Positions 32,601-41,249 of a stretch of 64,000 nt of DNA are shown piece after piece (position 1 is the stretch's first letter; each line of letters starts with the position of its first letter). The stretch comes from Mermis nigrescens. Its lineage: Eukaryota > Nematoda > Enoplea > Mermithida > Mermithidae. Both the position numbers and the translations under genes were made by a program. The notes below the pieces were generated by a model. The model ran no database searches. It worked only from the letters and a program-made list of their open reading frames with translations, and had not been told where the DNA came from. The stretch spans positions 350,001 to 414,000 of the forward strand of contig JAVLUZ010000151.1 of the NCBI GenBank assembly GCA_036768485.1, in the 5' to 3' direction.

Positions 32601-34946
32601 AGTCCAATTGGTTTTATAATGTAGAGGGCTATAATATCTCAAAAAGTAGAATTTTCTTCACTTTTAATGCAATATTTCGTGATCTGTGATCATTTTAGTG
32701 TAAAGGGTTTGAGACGAAAAAAGAAATTTATTCAGCTACTTGCACCCCAGAATTTTGGCGCTGACCACCTATCGATATATGGCCAAAAATCTTGAATAAA
32801 AGAAGGGAACCAGCAAAGAAAATGCTCCGGTGGAACAAAAAAGGTAAATATACTTGAATTTCTTCATTGTTAAGGATTTAAAAGGAAGGGACTAGGGAAA
32901 ATTTCCCTAAATGCGCAGAAGCCATAGGAATGTGCTAAACAGTTAAACTTCCCCTAAGCAACGCAAAAATTGGAGTATATTCTGCGGCCTATGCGCGTTT
33001 CTGCAGATTTTCACTAGTAATTTCGATTACGATGGCGAGTATTTTGATTACTTTATTTTGGAAAAATTGATTGAAGAATTTTTTTGTGGTTTTTCATGCA
33101 AACTATTGATTTGGCCATGTAGGTGTAAAATTTACACTATTATCATTTACGTTAGAGCATTGTGGAAGGTCAAGATTTCATTAAATAAATAATACATTGA
33201 TTATTTAATAGTCATGGAAGTGTCTTCAATGCTCTTTTGCGAAACACTCTGAGAACGTTTTGTGACTACACCCTCAGTTTTCACAGGCCGCAGAATATAA
33301 TTCGATTTTTGCGTTGTTTATGGGAAGTCTAACTGTTTAGCACATTCCAATGGCTTCTGCACTTATAGGGAAATATTTCTTAGTCCCCTCCTTTTACATC
33401 CTTGACAATAAAGAAATTCAAGTATATTTACCTTTTTTGTTCCATCGGAGCATTTTTCTTTGCTAGTAATTTTATCCATCTACGTATAAAAATGTATCTA
33501 CTTGCTACGGTTCAAATAATGACGCACCTTATAAGAATTATCCATTCATTTTTTCAATGTAATTCATTCAATGTTAATTTTTGTTGTATCTATATATTTA
33601 TTCAAGTACTTTCAACCTGATTATCCGTCCTTAAATTCAGCAAAATATTCATTTACAAATTTACTCATTCATTAAAGACGAAGGCACTTAACTTTGTCAG
33701 ACTATTGAGTATAAGTATCATTTCATTATTTTTCTTTTAATTTATGTAATCATTTTCAATTATTAAGCTATCTAAGATCCTAACCTAGACTATTATCATT
33801 TCATTATTTATTCCATTAATATATTTAATCATTTTTAATTATTAAGCTATCTAAGATCATAACCTATAGTCTGTTTCATTAAACGTTGTGGTTTTGTAGA
33901 AATTTAAAGTGGCTACAAAAGAGCTTTAAACTAATGCGGTAAACGTGATATTCTACATTTTAATGAGTTACAAGGAGACAATTATTCTTAAGCTGCTTTA
34001 CTGTATCAAACTTTTAAACCACTTTTTAGCCCGATTTGTGCGGATTAAATTCAAGAGAAAACTCCTCAAAGTTAAATGAAACAGACTATAGACTATTTCA
34101 ACTGTTTCTCATTTAAACTGCTATATTTTAGGCTAGATTGCATAATCCTAAGTCTCAGTTCTGTTATCTTCAAAAGGCATATTAATATTTTCTTACTTTT
34201 TTCTATAATTTCTGAATGATCTTTTCCTCTTTAATGTGGAAAGAAAATTAGGTTCTAATACCGACAAATCAAGAGAAGTACAGCATCTTTTGATAACGTT
34301 TCTGAGTGGAAAAATGGAAAAATTCTATATTAAGTGGAGCAAGCAGAAAAAACAGGTAACAGCGTTCATTAATAAATGGCTTGACTTCGAAAAATGTTGA
34401 AAACCTTTCAATTTTCACGTGAGTAATCATGCATTCTTAGAAATTCGATTAAAAATTAGAAAGAAGTTCCTTTGAGCAAACAAAGCACTCTAGCTTTTGA
34501 ATTGAAGGAAGATAGCTGAACTGAAGCATATACGCGCTGTGATTTTAGTATCCATAGAAAGCTTCAATAAAAATTTGTACGAAATACGAAATGTAAGCAG
34601 AATGAAATACATAAAACACGAATATTGAAAAATTAAATAAAAGATAATAAAAAAGGAAACGAGAAAAATGCAAAATATTATTTTTTGATCAAAAATTTTT
34701 ATGCTATCTGAGTCATGATAAAATCTTATTTACATTTCTTGCAATAGATAAATCTTTAAAACTTGAATAGACACATGAAATGACTATCAATTTCAAGCCA
34801 ATAATAGGTTTAATACTTATGTTTCAAATACCGGATATTAATACGATGTTTGGAAAACTGGCAACTTACGCAACTACGGCGTTAGTAAGTTCTCTGTGCG
34901 AATTTCCAGCCAAAACAATCATGCCTGGCTTTTCGATTTCCGTCAT
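14542..34946 (-). CDS. PRPSAP: Phosphoribosyl-pyrophosphate synthetase-associated protein (PRPSAP), exons 1-8, lacking only the C-terminal end
   Basis: Eight minus-strand exons (34946-34870, 31649-31597, 29530-29464, 23354-23182, 22535-22420, 18141-18054, 16340-16117, 14690-14542) splice in perfect phase into 947 nt, about 315 codons, against about 356-370 residues for vertebrate PRPSAP1/2. Landmarks are the start [20 protein letters not shown], then [89 protein letters not shown] and [19 protein letters not shown]. The insert between the two PRTase-like halves ([10 protein letters not shown]) and MIDEVQSF in place of the PRPP-loop DMADTCGT of catalytic PRPS mark it as the non-catalytic associated protein. 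That protein is cytosolic, binds PRPP synthetase and dampens it. The last exon (about 50 residues) was not found between 14541 and the PGM2 gene. Introns of about 1.3-6.1 kb hold most of the repeats. Confidence 0.93.
14733..15001 (-). mobile_element. MITE family C copy beside PRPSAP exon 8
   Basis: A 269-bp copy from cacacctgggcg to tgcccacgtatg with exact TSD gttataat (14725-14732, 15002-15009). Its edge is 42 bp upstream of the exon-8 acceptor. Confidence 0.85.
15556..16100. repeat. Intronic minisatellite beside PRPSAP exon 7
   Basis: About 50-bp and 100-bp composite units built from ccggataaaaccagaaaaac, gaccgactcaaagagcca and acaagtcgatcgacaaaaac. The array ends about 15 bp from the exon-7 donor. 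The long open frames on the minus strand here are by-products of the unit. Confidence 0.88.
16117..16340 (-). CDS. PRPSAP: PRPSAP exon 7 with the family-specific linker insert
   Basis: A 224-nt, GC-rich exon (2 + 74 codons) that reads [23 protein letters not shown], a Gly/Ala/Asn-rich linker, [18 protein letters not shown] and HIAIMV. The linker between the two PRTase folds distinguishes PRPSAP from catalytic PRPS. The acceptor is aatgcgcag and the donor is gtgagc from 16116. The donor lies within about 20 bp of a minisatellite that fills the start of the intron. Confidence 0.92.
16666..17205. mobile_element. Mariner-like MITE, partial
   Basis: The left end tacagggtggcccaaaa has the look of a mariner TIR. 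Subterminal cataacttcggctgatgg is mirrored by acatcagccgaagttatgc near 17190. The outer right TIR is missing. Confidence 0.5.
17547..17810 (+). mobile_element. MITE family C copy
   Basis: A 264-bp copy from catacgtgggcagc to cgcccaggtgtg with exact TSD attctaag (17539-17546, 17811-17818). It is inserted next to decayed family B sequence at 17210-17540. Confidence 0.85.
18054..18141 (-). CDS. PRPSAP: PRPSAP exon 6
   Basis: An 88-nt exon reading [20 protein letters not shown] then TSYAERLRI. The family has IPDYRNAVIVAKSP and YAERLRLG. The acceptor is ttatttttag and the donor is gtacgc from 18053. The final G joins GC of exon 7 to make Gly. Confidence 0.9.
18311..18553 (+). mobile_element. MITE family C copy
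   Basis: A 243-bp copy from cataggtgggcatc to cgcccatgtgtg with TSD atccaaaa/atgcaaaa. It lies in PRPSAP intron 5. Confidence 0.8.
18906..19301 (+). mobile_element. MITE family E copy
   Basis: A 396-bp copy from cataggtgcacaaggtcagg to tatgtgcatgtgtg with exact TSD actgtcgg (18898-18905, 19302-19309). A family B element starts directly after the right TSD. Confidence 0.85.
19310..19973 (+). mobile_element. MITE family B copy carrying a nested family C copy
   Basis: Begins catacatgatttcagg and ends ccatgctgtgcacgtccg, with TSD actgtcgg/attgtcgg (19302-19309, 19974-19981). The left TSD is also the right TSD of the family E element at 18906-19301. It is interrupted at 19469-19715. Confidence 0.78.
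19469..19715 (-). mobile_element. MITE family C copy nested in family B
   Basis: A 247-bp copy from cacacctgggcgtg to tgcccacgtatg with exact TSD ctttttac (19461-19468, 19716-19723). Confidence 0.85.
20095..20150. repeat. GGGCCC-rich block
   Basis: Clustered gggcccgggcccggg, an outlier in GC content against the AT-rich surroundings. A second block lies at 22272-22355 and a ggtccgggtccggg form at 44717-44885. They look like TIR regions of GC-rich MITEs. Confidence 0.6.
20605..21911. mobile_element. 1.3-kb hAT-like non-autonomous element (cataggcgtag ends)
   Basis: Ends cataggcgtagacaggggc and ctggctacgcctctg, with exact TSD attgaagc (20597-20604, 21912-21919). The interior has several ccggcg hairpin remnants (20735, 21495, 21720) and no long conserved ORF. 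It is in PRPSAP intron 5. Confidence 0.83.
21965..22132. repeat. 168-bp near-perfect hairpin
   Basis: ctcgccatgaatgtttacg is mirrored by cgtaaacattcgtggcgag, and inner arms aacacgccggtc/gaccgacgtgtt pair as well. A tiny loop sits near 22047. It looks like a MITE hairpin; no TSD was found. It lies just after the element 20605-21911. Confidence 0.7.
22272..22355. repeat. GGGCCC-rich block, second copy
   Basis: ggcccggttgaggcccggtgg followed by gggcccgggcccgggcc. It ends cggttgatcactg, similar to ggtccgatcactg at 28955-28967. This suggests a TIR cagtgatc. Confidence 0.6.
22420..22535 (-). CDS. PRPSAP: PRPSAP exon 5
   Basis: A 116-nt exon (2 + 38 codons) reading [18 protein letters not shown] then [20 protein letters not shown]. 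It is nearly identical to vertebrate PRPSAP ([26 protein letters not shown], read in two parts). The acceptor is tttttaag and the donor is gtaagt from 22419. It ends in phase 0. Confidence 0.92.
23182..23354 (-). CDS. PRPSAP: PRPSAP exon 4
   Basis: A 173-nt exon (1 + 57 codons + 1) with [36 protein letters not shown] and LLADMIVKA. These are highly conserved in PRPSAP ([16 protein letters not shown]). The acceptor is ttattaacag and the donor is gtgagt from 23181. A long AAT microsatellite starts about 40 bp 5' of the acceptor, where a polypyrimidine tract would be expected. Confidence 0.92.
23394..23655. repeat. AAT microsatellite, compound
   Basis: Long runs of aataataat broken by single changes, just 5' of PRPSAP exon 4 (on the minus strand a TTA tract). 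Confidence 0.95.
24028..24926 (+). mobile_element. MITE family A copy, interrupted by an inverted copy of itself
   Basis: The outer copy is 24028-24448 plus 24905-24926, starting cagcgtttgtttgta and ending with aaaaaactg. Its TSD is atacatac/gtacatac (24020-24027, 24927-24934). The inserted copy splits it 22 bp before its 3' end, creating a near-palindrome of about 870 bp. Confidence 0.8.
24449..24896 (-). mobile_element. MITE family A copy nested in another family A copy
   Basis: A 448-bp inverted copy, cagtgttttttttgta to aaaaaaaccgtg, with its own TSD gtgcaaac/gtgcaaag (24441-24448, 24897-24904) cut from the outer copy's subterminal sequence. Confidence 0.82.
25342..26144 (+). mobile_element. 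MITE family F, full-length copy
   Basis: 803 bp from cagacccgtatccaggattt to ctggatacgggcctg with exact TSD attgttag (25334-25341, 26145-26152). The interior holds three tandem-like blocks, each with a GC hairpin (near 25752, 25857 and 25960) and caaatttgagcggtttt-type sequence. Confidence 0.85.
26389..26555 (+). mobile_element. MITE family D copy
   Basis: A 167-bp copy from caggcacgtagctgtgg to gctatgtacgtgcctg with TSD gtcagaga/gtcataga. Confidence 0.8.
26779..27048 (+). mobile_element. MITE family C copy
   Basis: A 270-bp copy from cataggtgggcagcac to cgccaatgtgtg with exact TSD cttacaat (26771-26778, 27049-27056). Confidence 0.85.
27377..27397. repeat. SINE target-site duplication, left copy
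   Basis: A 21-bp sequence beginning ctccagtacagc that recurs exactly at 27631-27651 on the other side of the SINE. Confidence 0.8.
27398..27630 (-). mobile_element. tRNA-headed SINE with 21-bp target-site duplication
   Basis: The minus strand begins at 27630 with a tRNA-like head containing box A TGGTGTAGTGGTAAGC (27622-27607) and box B GGTTCGAACCC. The T-arm no longer pairs fully, so it is not a working tRNA. The 233-bp unit is flanked by identical 21-bp direct repeats at 27377-27397 and 27631-27651. Such long duplications are the mark of LINE-driven retroposition. Confidence 0.8.
27631..27651. repeat. SINE target-site duplication, right copy
   Basis: Exact repeat of 27377-27397, immediately 5' of the SINE head on the minus strand. 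Confidence 0.8.
28506..28930 (-). mobile_element. Cluster of partial family D copies
   Basis: At least two and a half adjacent copies are seen. caggcacgtagctggcc starts at 28506, an inner duplication begins near 28640, gctacgcgcctg lies near 28770, and a third partial copy runs to gatacgtgcctg near 28924. Confidence 0.65.
29236..29415. mobile_element. Short family J MITE beside PRPSAP exon 3
   Basis: 180 bp from cagtggcggatccaggattt to ctaaatccgcccctg with exact TSD gccccagc (29228-29235, 29416-29423). It ends 48 bp from the exon-3 donor. Confidence 0.85.
29464..29530 (-). CDS. PRPSAP: PRPSAP exon 3
   Basis: A 67-nt exon reading [20 protein letters not shown] then T. PRPS-family proteins have [20 protein letters not shown] here. 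The acceptor is tttttgtgcag and the donor is gtaagg from 29463. The last AA plus A of exon 4 gives Lys. A 180-bp MITE ends 48 bp past the donor. Confidence 0.87.
29699..29778. repeat. ATT-type microsatellite
   Basis: tattattgttagttattatt followed by attacatt repeats; in PRPSAP intron 2. Confidence 0.85.
29945..30180 (-). mobile_element. MITE family K copy (reverse)
   Basis: Shows ggttaatgaccttcatgttt, ttgccaaaaatcgtgttggg and gggagccccattccccctgt, followed by ttacacg. It is in PRPSAP intron 2. Confidence 0.55.
30344..30747 (-). mobile_element. MITE family E copy
   Basis: A 404-bp copy from catacatgcacataggggag to gaccttgtgcacctatg. The flanks cccccgaa/ccccggag are an imperfect TSD. It lies in PRPSAP intron 2. 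Confidence 0.68.
30800..30965 (-). mobile_element. MITE family K fragment (reverse)
   Basis: Contains gcccgaccattttcagggag, ataacctcaaagttttggcc and aatgagggggtcgaag, as in family K. The right end is missing. Confidence 0.5.
31032..31245 (+). mobile_element. MITE family C copy, 3'-truncated
   Basis: Starts catacgtaggcagcac and reaches the G-rich block and ataccctcaaacccc. The terminal repeat is missing. Confidence 0.65.
31597..31649 (-). CDS. PRPSAP: PRPSAP exon 2 (17 codons)
   Basis: A 53-nt micro-exon reading [17 protein letters not shown], which aligns with RLGVEMGKVQVYQEPNR of PRPSAP2. The acceptor is atattcag before 31649 and the donor is gtacaa from 31596. Phase fits both neighbours (GC|G gives Ala; G|AA gives Glu). 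It is too short to be found by ORF length and was recognised by protein similarity and phase. Confidence 0.82.
31905..32745. repeat. Tandem duplication, two units of about 470 bp
   Basis: tttgcgg...ggccaattttttt (31965 and 32435), atttctttacactcaat and gtaaagtatacgggttttta (about 32062 and 32533), and ccaattggttttataatgt recur at a spacing of about 470 bp. The copies have diverged. The stretch lies in PRPSAP intron 1. Confidence 0.75.
32812..33464. mobile_element. Fold-back MITE with about 190-bp arms (agcaaagaaaatgctcc ends)
   Basis: The left arm from agcaaagaaaatgctccg is mirrored by the right arm ending cggagcatttttctttgct. Both carry attcaagtatatttacc and ccgcagaatata. The loop is about 250 bp. 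No clear TSD. It is in PRPSAP intron 1, with a second copy at 56845-57533. Confidence 0.75.
33865..34090. mobile_element. TA-type MITE (tatagtctgtttcatt ends)
   Basis: 226 bp with inverted ends tatagtctgtttcatt and aaatgaaacagactata, and ctttaaactaatgcgg inside. TA at both tips suggests Tc1/mariner relatives. Confidence 0.72.
34870..34946 (-). CDS. PRPSAP: PRPSAP exon 1 with start codon
   Basis: ATG at 34946-34944 in the context gaaaATGA, followed by 25 codons and 2 nt, with donor gtaagt from 34869. It reads [20 protein letters not shown] then TNAVV. This matches the N-terminal nucleotide-fold strand of the PRPS family (KIFSGSSHQDL in PRPS). No in-frame upstream ATG is needed. The final GC is completed to Ala by exon 2. 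Confidence 0.85.
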
Positions 34947-35467
34947 TTTCACCCGCGATTAATAAATTTCCATGATATCAGGCAAACAATTCTAGGTTAA
35001 GATTAAATAGCACAGTAGTGTCTTATATATTTTATAAACTGTATGATAACGAAGAGCACTTTGAAAAATTTTGCAAGCAATCATGTAGATCAAAAGTTAT
35101 ATGACAATAAAGAATCACTAGCTCGTCTACGATCGAATCGAAAATGGAAATAAAAATCTATAGAATAAAACGGAGGCTACTGTAGGTATCACCATACGAA
35201 TATTTAGCCAGAAATTTATCAACGTTTTGTACCCTACCTATTAAGTAAAAGGAATTTTGCATTTTTACGCGACTTTCAATTTTTTAATTAAATTCGTTAC
35301 TCTACCTAAAATGATAATTTCAAGTTAATAGCCTATAGCAGACATATTTTTTTGATTCATCAATCACTGATTTATAAATTTCTCTATTATTTTTCAATAA
35401 AAAGCTTTAAAATTAAGGTACCTAATGCAAATGGGTAGAAAATCAAAAATTTTCGGATCCAACTATC
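34947..35467. other. PRPSAP upstream region, no recognised gene
   Basis: AT-rich unique-looking sequence between the PRPSAP start codon and the 8.3-kb TIR unit. It should hold the PRPSAP promoter and 5' UTR. Apart from the TATA-like site nothing specific was seen. Confidence 0.5.
35022..35031 (-). promoter_or_regulatory. Possible TATA box of PRPSAP
   Basis: The minus strand reads atatataaga about 80 nt upstream of the PRPSAP start codon. That spacing would suit a short 5' UTR. The region is AT-rich, so this could be chance. Confidence 0.22.
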
Positions 35468-36094
35468 AGATATAATGTATTGGTGTAGTATGTCTCCACC
35501 TTTCCAAAATGCATCCACCTAGGTGTAGCATGTCTCCATCTCACCTAAATTAATTTTTTTATGGATAGGAAGACATCCAGCTTCCTTGGATGTCCCCATC
35601 TCGATAAAATTTTTTTGTTCTTTTTGTTGTTTTCTTTGTGTTTTGTTTTTTTAAATTGTTTTTTTGTTTTTTTTCTGTTTTTTTGTTTTTATCACTGCAA
35701 AAATTATATCGTTAATTATTGCGAGATAAGTTCAAGAAAAAGAACTAAATAAGGGAAACTGTCTTGCTATTTCGGTGATGATGTCGTTGAAAGGCGTTCT
35801 GGATATGCTGCTTCTTGTACCAATATTGTGCAAAATGCACGTCGCTTTTGCTTCCAGGCACACCTGGGCAATGCCCCATATCGCCCTCAACCGGCAATGG
35901 GCCGGACCAATCCTGCAACGGGGCGAAGGGTCTTTCAGATGGGGGCTATGTTTTGTACATGGGCATAGATACATGCTGAAGGTCGATTGACAGTCTAAAT
36001 ATGACGCCTTGAGAAGCAAATGAGCAAAATACTTATGCTACCTATGTATCGAGTAACCTTTTTCCAAGTGCATGACAACTCAAGATGACCCTTT

Positions 36095-38125
36095 TTCAGA
36101 AGCCGTCCAACTTTTTGTGGACCGACTAATCTCATTTATGGGACCACCAACCTTTTTTGGGAACCGACCAATCCTTTTTAAGTGGCAGACAACCTTTTTT
36201 GCGAACCGACCAACCTTTTTAAGGAACCAGCCAACCTTTTTAAGGAACCAGCCAACTTTTTTGGGAACCGACCAACCTTTTTGAGGAGCAGGCAACCTTT
36301 TTGGAAACCAGCCAACTTTTTCTTGGAAGCAGCCAACCTTTTCGGGAACTAACCTACCTTTTTAGAAACCAGCCAACCTTTTTGGGAACCGACCAACCTT
36401 TTTAAGACACCAGCCAATCTTTTTAAGGGACCAGCCAACCTTTCTTGGGAACCAACCAACGTTTTTAAGGAACCAGCGAACCGACCAACCTTTTTAAGAT
36501 AGCAGGCAACCTTTTTGGAAACCAGCCAACCTTTTCTTGGAAGCAGCCAACCTTCTTTTAGGAACTAACCTACCTTTTAAGAAACCAACCAACCTTTTTG
36601 GGAACCGACCAACCTTTAAGGAACCTGCCAACTTTTTTGGAAACGGCCAACCTTTTTAAAGGAGCAGGCAACCTTTTTTAGGAACTAACCTCCCTTTTTA
36701 AGGAACCAGCCAACCTTTTTGGGAATTGACCAACCTTTTTAGGAATGAGCCAACTTTTTTTGGGAAACGACTAACCCTTTTCAGGAACCAGCCAACCTTT
36801 TTAAGGAACCATCCAACCTTTTAAGGGGACCGACCAACCTTTTAAGGGAGCAGGCAACCCCTTTGGGAAGAAACCAACCTTTTCATGGGAGCAGCCAACC
36901 TTTTTGGGAACTAACCTACCTTCTTAAGGAACCAGCCAACCTTTTTGGGAACCGACCAACCTTTTTAAGGGAGCAGGCAACCTTTTTGGAAACCGGCCAA
37001 CCTTTTCTTGGAAGCAGCCAACCTTTTTGGGAACTAACCTACCTTTTTCAGAAACCAGCCAACCTTTTTGGGAACCGACCAACCTTTTTAAGGAACCAGC
37101 CAACCTTTTTAAGGAACCAGCCAACCTTTTTCGGGAACCGACCAACCTTTTTAAGGGAGCAAGCAACCTTTTTTATGAACTAACCTACCTTTTAAAGGAA
37201 CCAGCCAACCTTTTTGGGGATTGACCAACCTTTTCTAGGAATAAGCCAACCTTTTTGGGAACCGACTAACCATTTTCAGGAAACCAGCCAACCTTTTTAA
37301 GGAACCATCCAACCTTTTTGGGGACCGACCAACCTTAAGGAGCAGGCAACCTCTTTGGGAAGCAACCGACCTTTTCGTGGGAGCAGCCAACCTTTTTGGG
37401 AACTAACCTACCTTTTTCAGAAACCAGCCAACCCTTTTTGGGAACCGACCAACCTTTTTAAGGAACCAGCCAACCTTTTAAGGAACCAGCCAACCTTTTC
37501 GGGAACCGACCAACCTTTTTTAAGGGAGCAGAGCAACCTTTTTGGCGGACCGACCAACCTTTTTAAGGAACCAGCCAACCTTTTTAAGGGACCGAGCCAA
37601 CCATTTCTTGGGAACCAGCCAACCTTTTTAAGGAACCATCCAACCTTTTTTGGGAACCGACCAACCTTTTGAGGGAGCAGGCAACCTCTTTTGGGAAGCA
37701 ACCAACCTTTTCATGGGAGCAGCCAACCTTTTTGGGAACTAACCTACCTTTTCAAGGAACCAGCCAACCTTTTTCACGAGCCAGACAACCTTTTCTCAAG
37801 AACCAGGCAACCTTGTTTAGAAAGCAGACAACTTTTTATTCTATAACCAGACTATGTACCATTTTTCAGAAACCAGGGGACCTTGTTCAAGAACGAGGCA
37901 ACTTTAATGAACCGGGCAACCATATTTCAGAAACCAGAAAAGCTTAATTTTCGAAAACCAGGCAACTTTTCTCATGAGCAGGCCAGACAATATTTTCTTT
38001 AAAAACCAGACAACCTTTTTCTGAACCAGTCAGCCTTTTTCAAGAAGCAGGCAATCTTTTTTAGGGATCGGGCAACCTTTTTTCAGAAACCAGATAACCT
38101 CTCAAAAAACAGGTAACATTTTTAA
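36095..38125. repeat. 2-kb minisatellite, unit about 20-22 bp, with higher-order organisation
   Basis: Roughly ninety variants of a unit such as ccaacctttttaaggaacca or ccaacctttttgggaaccga. Variants ending in ggaactaacctacc recur near 36340, 36560, 36910, 37040, 37400 and 37735. This indicates a higher-order repeat of about 340-370 bp in the second half. The unit decays towards 38.1 kb. All frames are open over long stretches only because the unit lacks stops. Confidence 0.9.
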
Positions 38126-38144
38126 AAAAGCAGGCCTATTCTTG

Positions 38145-38203
38145 ACTGTTTTTGAAATAGCTGGGGCACTGCCATCCTTAGGAAAATTCTACATCCGCCA
38201 CTG
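38145..38203 (+). mobile_element. Family J 3' end fragment
   Basis: Shows ggcactgccatccttagg and ctacatccgccactg, equal to the right end of the 7072 and 40254 copies. It begins where the minisatellite ends. Confidence 0.55.
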
Positions 38204-39362
38204 ATTCAGAAAGTTGCATAATTTAGTGTAAATGATTAAGTTTCAAAAATTTCTGGTACTTCATGCTAGATAAAATTACGGCATTGCTTATATTCAGAAA
38301 CCTGTAAAATTGAGCTTAAAAGGATTACAAAATGTTTGTAATTTTCTTGCGCTTTGCGCCAAATCCAATTTCCGTTTTGCTTATCTTCAGAGAGCTTCAG
38401 AATTAAGCTTCGAGTGATAAAATTATAAAAACAGTCAAAAATTCCTATTACTTTGCTGCAAAGTTTTATAATGTGCACATTGATGCATTGTTTGTCCTAA
38501 AAAACTGCAAAATTGAGTTCAAAAGAGTAAAAACGCTAAAATTCTTCTCAAATCACTATTATTTATTTTATCACCACGAGCTAAAGATATGATTCCATGA
38601 CGCAAAACACGTCAGAAAATGTCGATTTATCGCATAAGCTGGCTTATAAACGTTATATACATTTTCAAGATATTAGCAATTCTCTCTCCCTGAAATAAAA
38701 TCCTGGCCAAGGGGCTGTTTAGATGTGGATCATATTATTTTTGAATAGATCCACGATTTCTAGATGGGATGGGGTGGAGTAGAAATAAATTTTTTCGAAA
38801 AATAGCAAGTAAATATTTCCAGCGATGTCAAAAGTTATGCTCAAACCAGCGATGTTCACAGTCTAAAAAGTTTGCCCTACTATAATTTATTTAATAGTGC
38901 TTCTGTTACAAACAAGGATCTAAACAAGTAGAATTTTAAACATTTCAAGTCGAAATTCAAAGTTTTTCGTCGCATTTTAAGTATTGGCTTCAGAGTAAGT
39001 ATTTTGAAAACGTTTAAAGTTTGAATGCTTAGAATCTCAATAAAGTATCAGTCCGGCCTTGAATGTCAAAAATTTTGAAAATTTACATCACATATTTTCA
39101 TTTTGCAAATTATGTTGGGCTATTGGAAAATAATGCCGAATCTGCGCTTATTTTTGAGAGCACTGTTCATTTTGTTTGAAGCTGATTTATACTTGAGTAA
39201 CCCAGCTGTATAGCACGAAGCACGATACACTGCACGTCATCTAATCTCCAGTCTACTGCTCATTTATATATCTAGGATTTTGCTTGGTAACATTTACGCG
39301 TTAAAATTAAATAAAATTAAATTATAATCAGTGCGACCGACGTTTGTTGCCTCAGTTTAAAC

Positions 39363-39808
39363 CACGCTTTTTTTATGCTCGGCAAAGATTTTTCCCGATG
39401 TACAAAGACTTTCCGGGACCGTCTTTGTACATATACAAAGATTTTTGGGAAGACAAAAATTGCAAAAAAGGTAAAAAATTCGCAAAAATTTTCGGTGCTT
39501 TGTGCCGAAATGAGTAATTGCGTGTTCTATATATATTTATAATGGCAGAAATTGCATTTCAAAAGGGTAAATTTCAAATTTTTCGGCGCTTCGCGCCGTT
39601 TTAAGACGATTTTTAATGATTTTTACCCTAAGAGACCCAGAAATTAGCTAAAATACACTACCAAAAGTTCGAACAACTCTTTCTACCACACTAAAATCGA
39701 TACTGTACCATATTATAGTACCCAAAAATTTGTGTGTACAAAATGTATAAAGACTTTCGGGGACCATATTTATATATGTAAAAACGGACCTAGTACAAAA
39801 AAACACTG
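39363..39808 (+). mobile_element. MITE family A copy
   Basis: About 446 bp, from cacgctttttttatg to aaaaaaacactg, with both palindromic subterminal blocks and the two GC hairpins (near 39490 and 39585). No clean TSD was seen. It lies inside the 35.5-43.7 kb composite. Confidence 0.72.
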
Positions 39809-40253
39809 GTCTGAGGTGGTTTTATAATCGGTTCACATTAATTCAAGAATTGTTATTCATGTATAAGATTTCTTGAAGTAGACTATATCTATTTATTAAC
39901 ATGAGAACACCTTCGGCCCAGCTTTTATTAGCACAACCCGCATTAGCATTGTTGCTAACTGATATTTTTTTCTTTTAGCACAGAGTGACTTACATTAGCA
40001 CGCTCTTTTTTACCTGTATAACACATATGGTGTCAAAGGGTGCATGTTCTTTTGTTTTTCAATACTGCTGTTTGAGAATGACGTGATATTCTGCAGATCA
40101 ATGGTTTGTTTGTGTTATTGTCAGTAAAATTAGATTTGAAGCAATCAAAAAATTCACGCTAAGTCACAATTATTGACTTCTTAATGCTCAGTGGACACAG
40201 AAAGCTGAGACTTTCGTATCTATTACCACATCAGAAATGAAAAGGCAGTTGCC

Positions 40254-41249
40254 CAGGGGCGGATTTAAGGTTGGGGCGGGGAGGGGCGGCCGCCTCCCAC
40301 CCATTGGCCAAAAATATTTGGCGAGATAAAGAATGGATATGCAATTTGCAATGATTTTTGGCTATCAGTGACCATAATTTATAGAATTTTTCCGGGGCTA
40401 CGCGCCGGATGATACCTATTAATGACATTTATTTACTTTCTTGGCGACCTGGAAGCACAGTTTTGTTCTGTATTCGGCAAAGATTTTTCCCGATGTACAA
40501 AGACTTTTTATGACCGTCTTTGTACATGTATAAAGATTTTTATGAAGACAAAAACTGCAAAAAAGGTCTGAAATTCGCAAATTTTCGGCGCTTCGCGCCA
40601 AAATTAGTAATTGCGTGTCCTATATATCTTTGTAATAACAGAAATCGCATTTCGAAAGGAAAACTGTCAGAATTTTTGGGCGCTTCGCCCCGTTTTAAGA
40701 CGATTCTTAGTGATTTTTGCCCTTATAAAACCAGGAATTAGCCAAAATACACTACCATAGGTCGAACAACTGTTTTTACCACACGAAAGTCGCTACCGTA
40801 CTATATCATAGAACCCAAAAATTTGTGTGTTAACAATGAACAAAGAGTTTTAGGGACCATCTTTGTACCTGTACAAACGGACCTTGTACAAAAAATACTG
40901 CCTGGAATTTTCTGTTCATGTATATAGGCTTCAAAACAATTTTAACAGCAGAAACAGCTATTTTTGCATAGTTTTCAATTAAGATTTTCGATGTTTTGCA
41001 TCAAATGCTGTAAATACAGGAAATCAAGCAGTAAATCACGCTTCTAGATGTCTATCCGCCTCAATTTTACAAATTTTCTGGCGCTTCGCGCCAGATTTTG
41101 GTTAAAGTCAAAAAATTTAATGATTTTTTCGCACAAAATTGTGTAAAATTTTAAAAGTTTAAGAAAAAATATTGCGTCAAAAGTGATTTTATGTAAAAGT
41201 ATACAATGGGATACCGCCCCCCCTTAGAAAAATCCCAGATCCGCCACTG
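40254..41249 (+). mobile_element. MITE family J copy with nested family A
   Basis: 996 bp from caggggcggatttaagg to cagatccgccactg with exact TSD cagttgcc (40246-40253, 41250-41257). Without the insertion at 40456-40900 it is about 540 bp. Confidence 0.85.
40456..40900 (+). mobile_element. MITE family A copy nested in a family J element
   Basis: A 445-bp copy with TSD cctggaag/cctggaat (40448-40455, 40901-40908). The related uninterrupted element at 7072-7703 shows the empty site gacctggagaccattttctg, which confirms the borders. Confidence 0.85.

Noticed and set aside
35775..35990. Open frame starting MMSLKGV, repeated at 43460-43197
   Set aside because: The shared start is due to the inverted terminal repeats; the two frames diverge and have no domain.
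36072..37947. Open frames of 70-106 codons on both strands with repeats such as NRPTFLRNQPTF
   Set aside because: They are translations of the minisatellite unit, open in several frames on both strands. Low complexity and no protein features, so not called as genes.
36095..38125. CRISPR-like array
   Set aside because: Repeats are contiguous with no unique spacers, and the DNA is eukaryotic.
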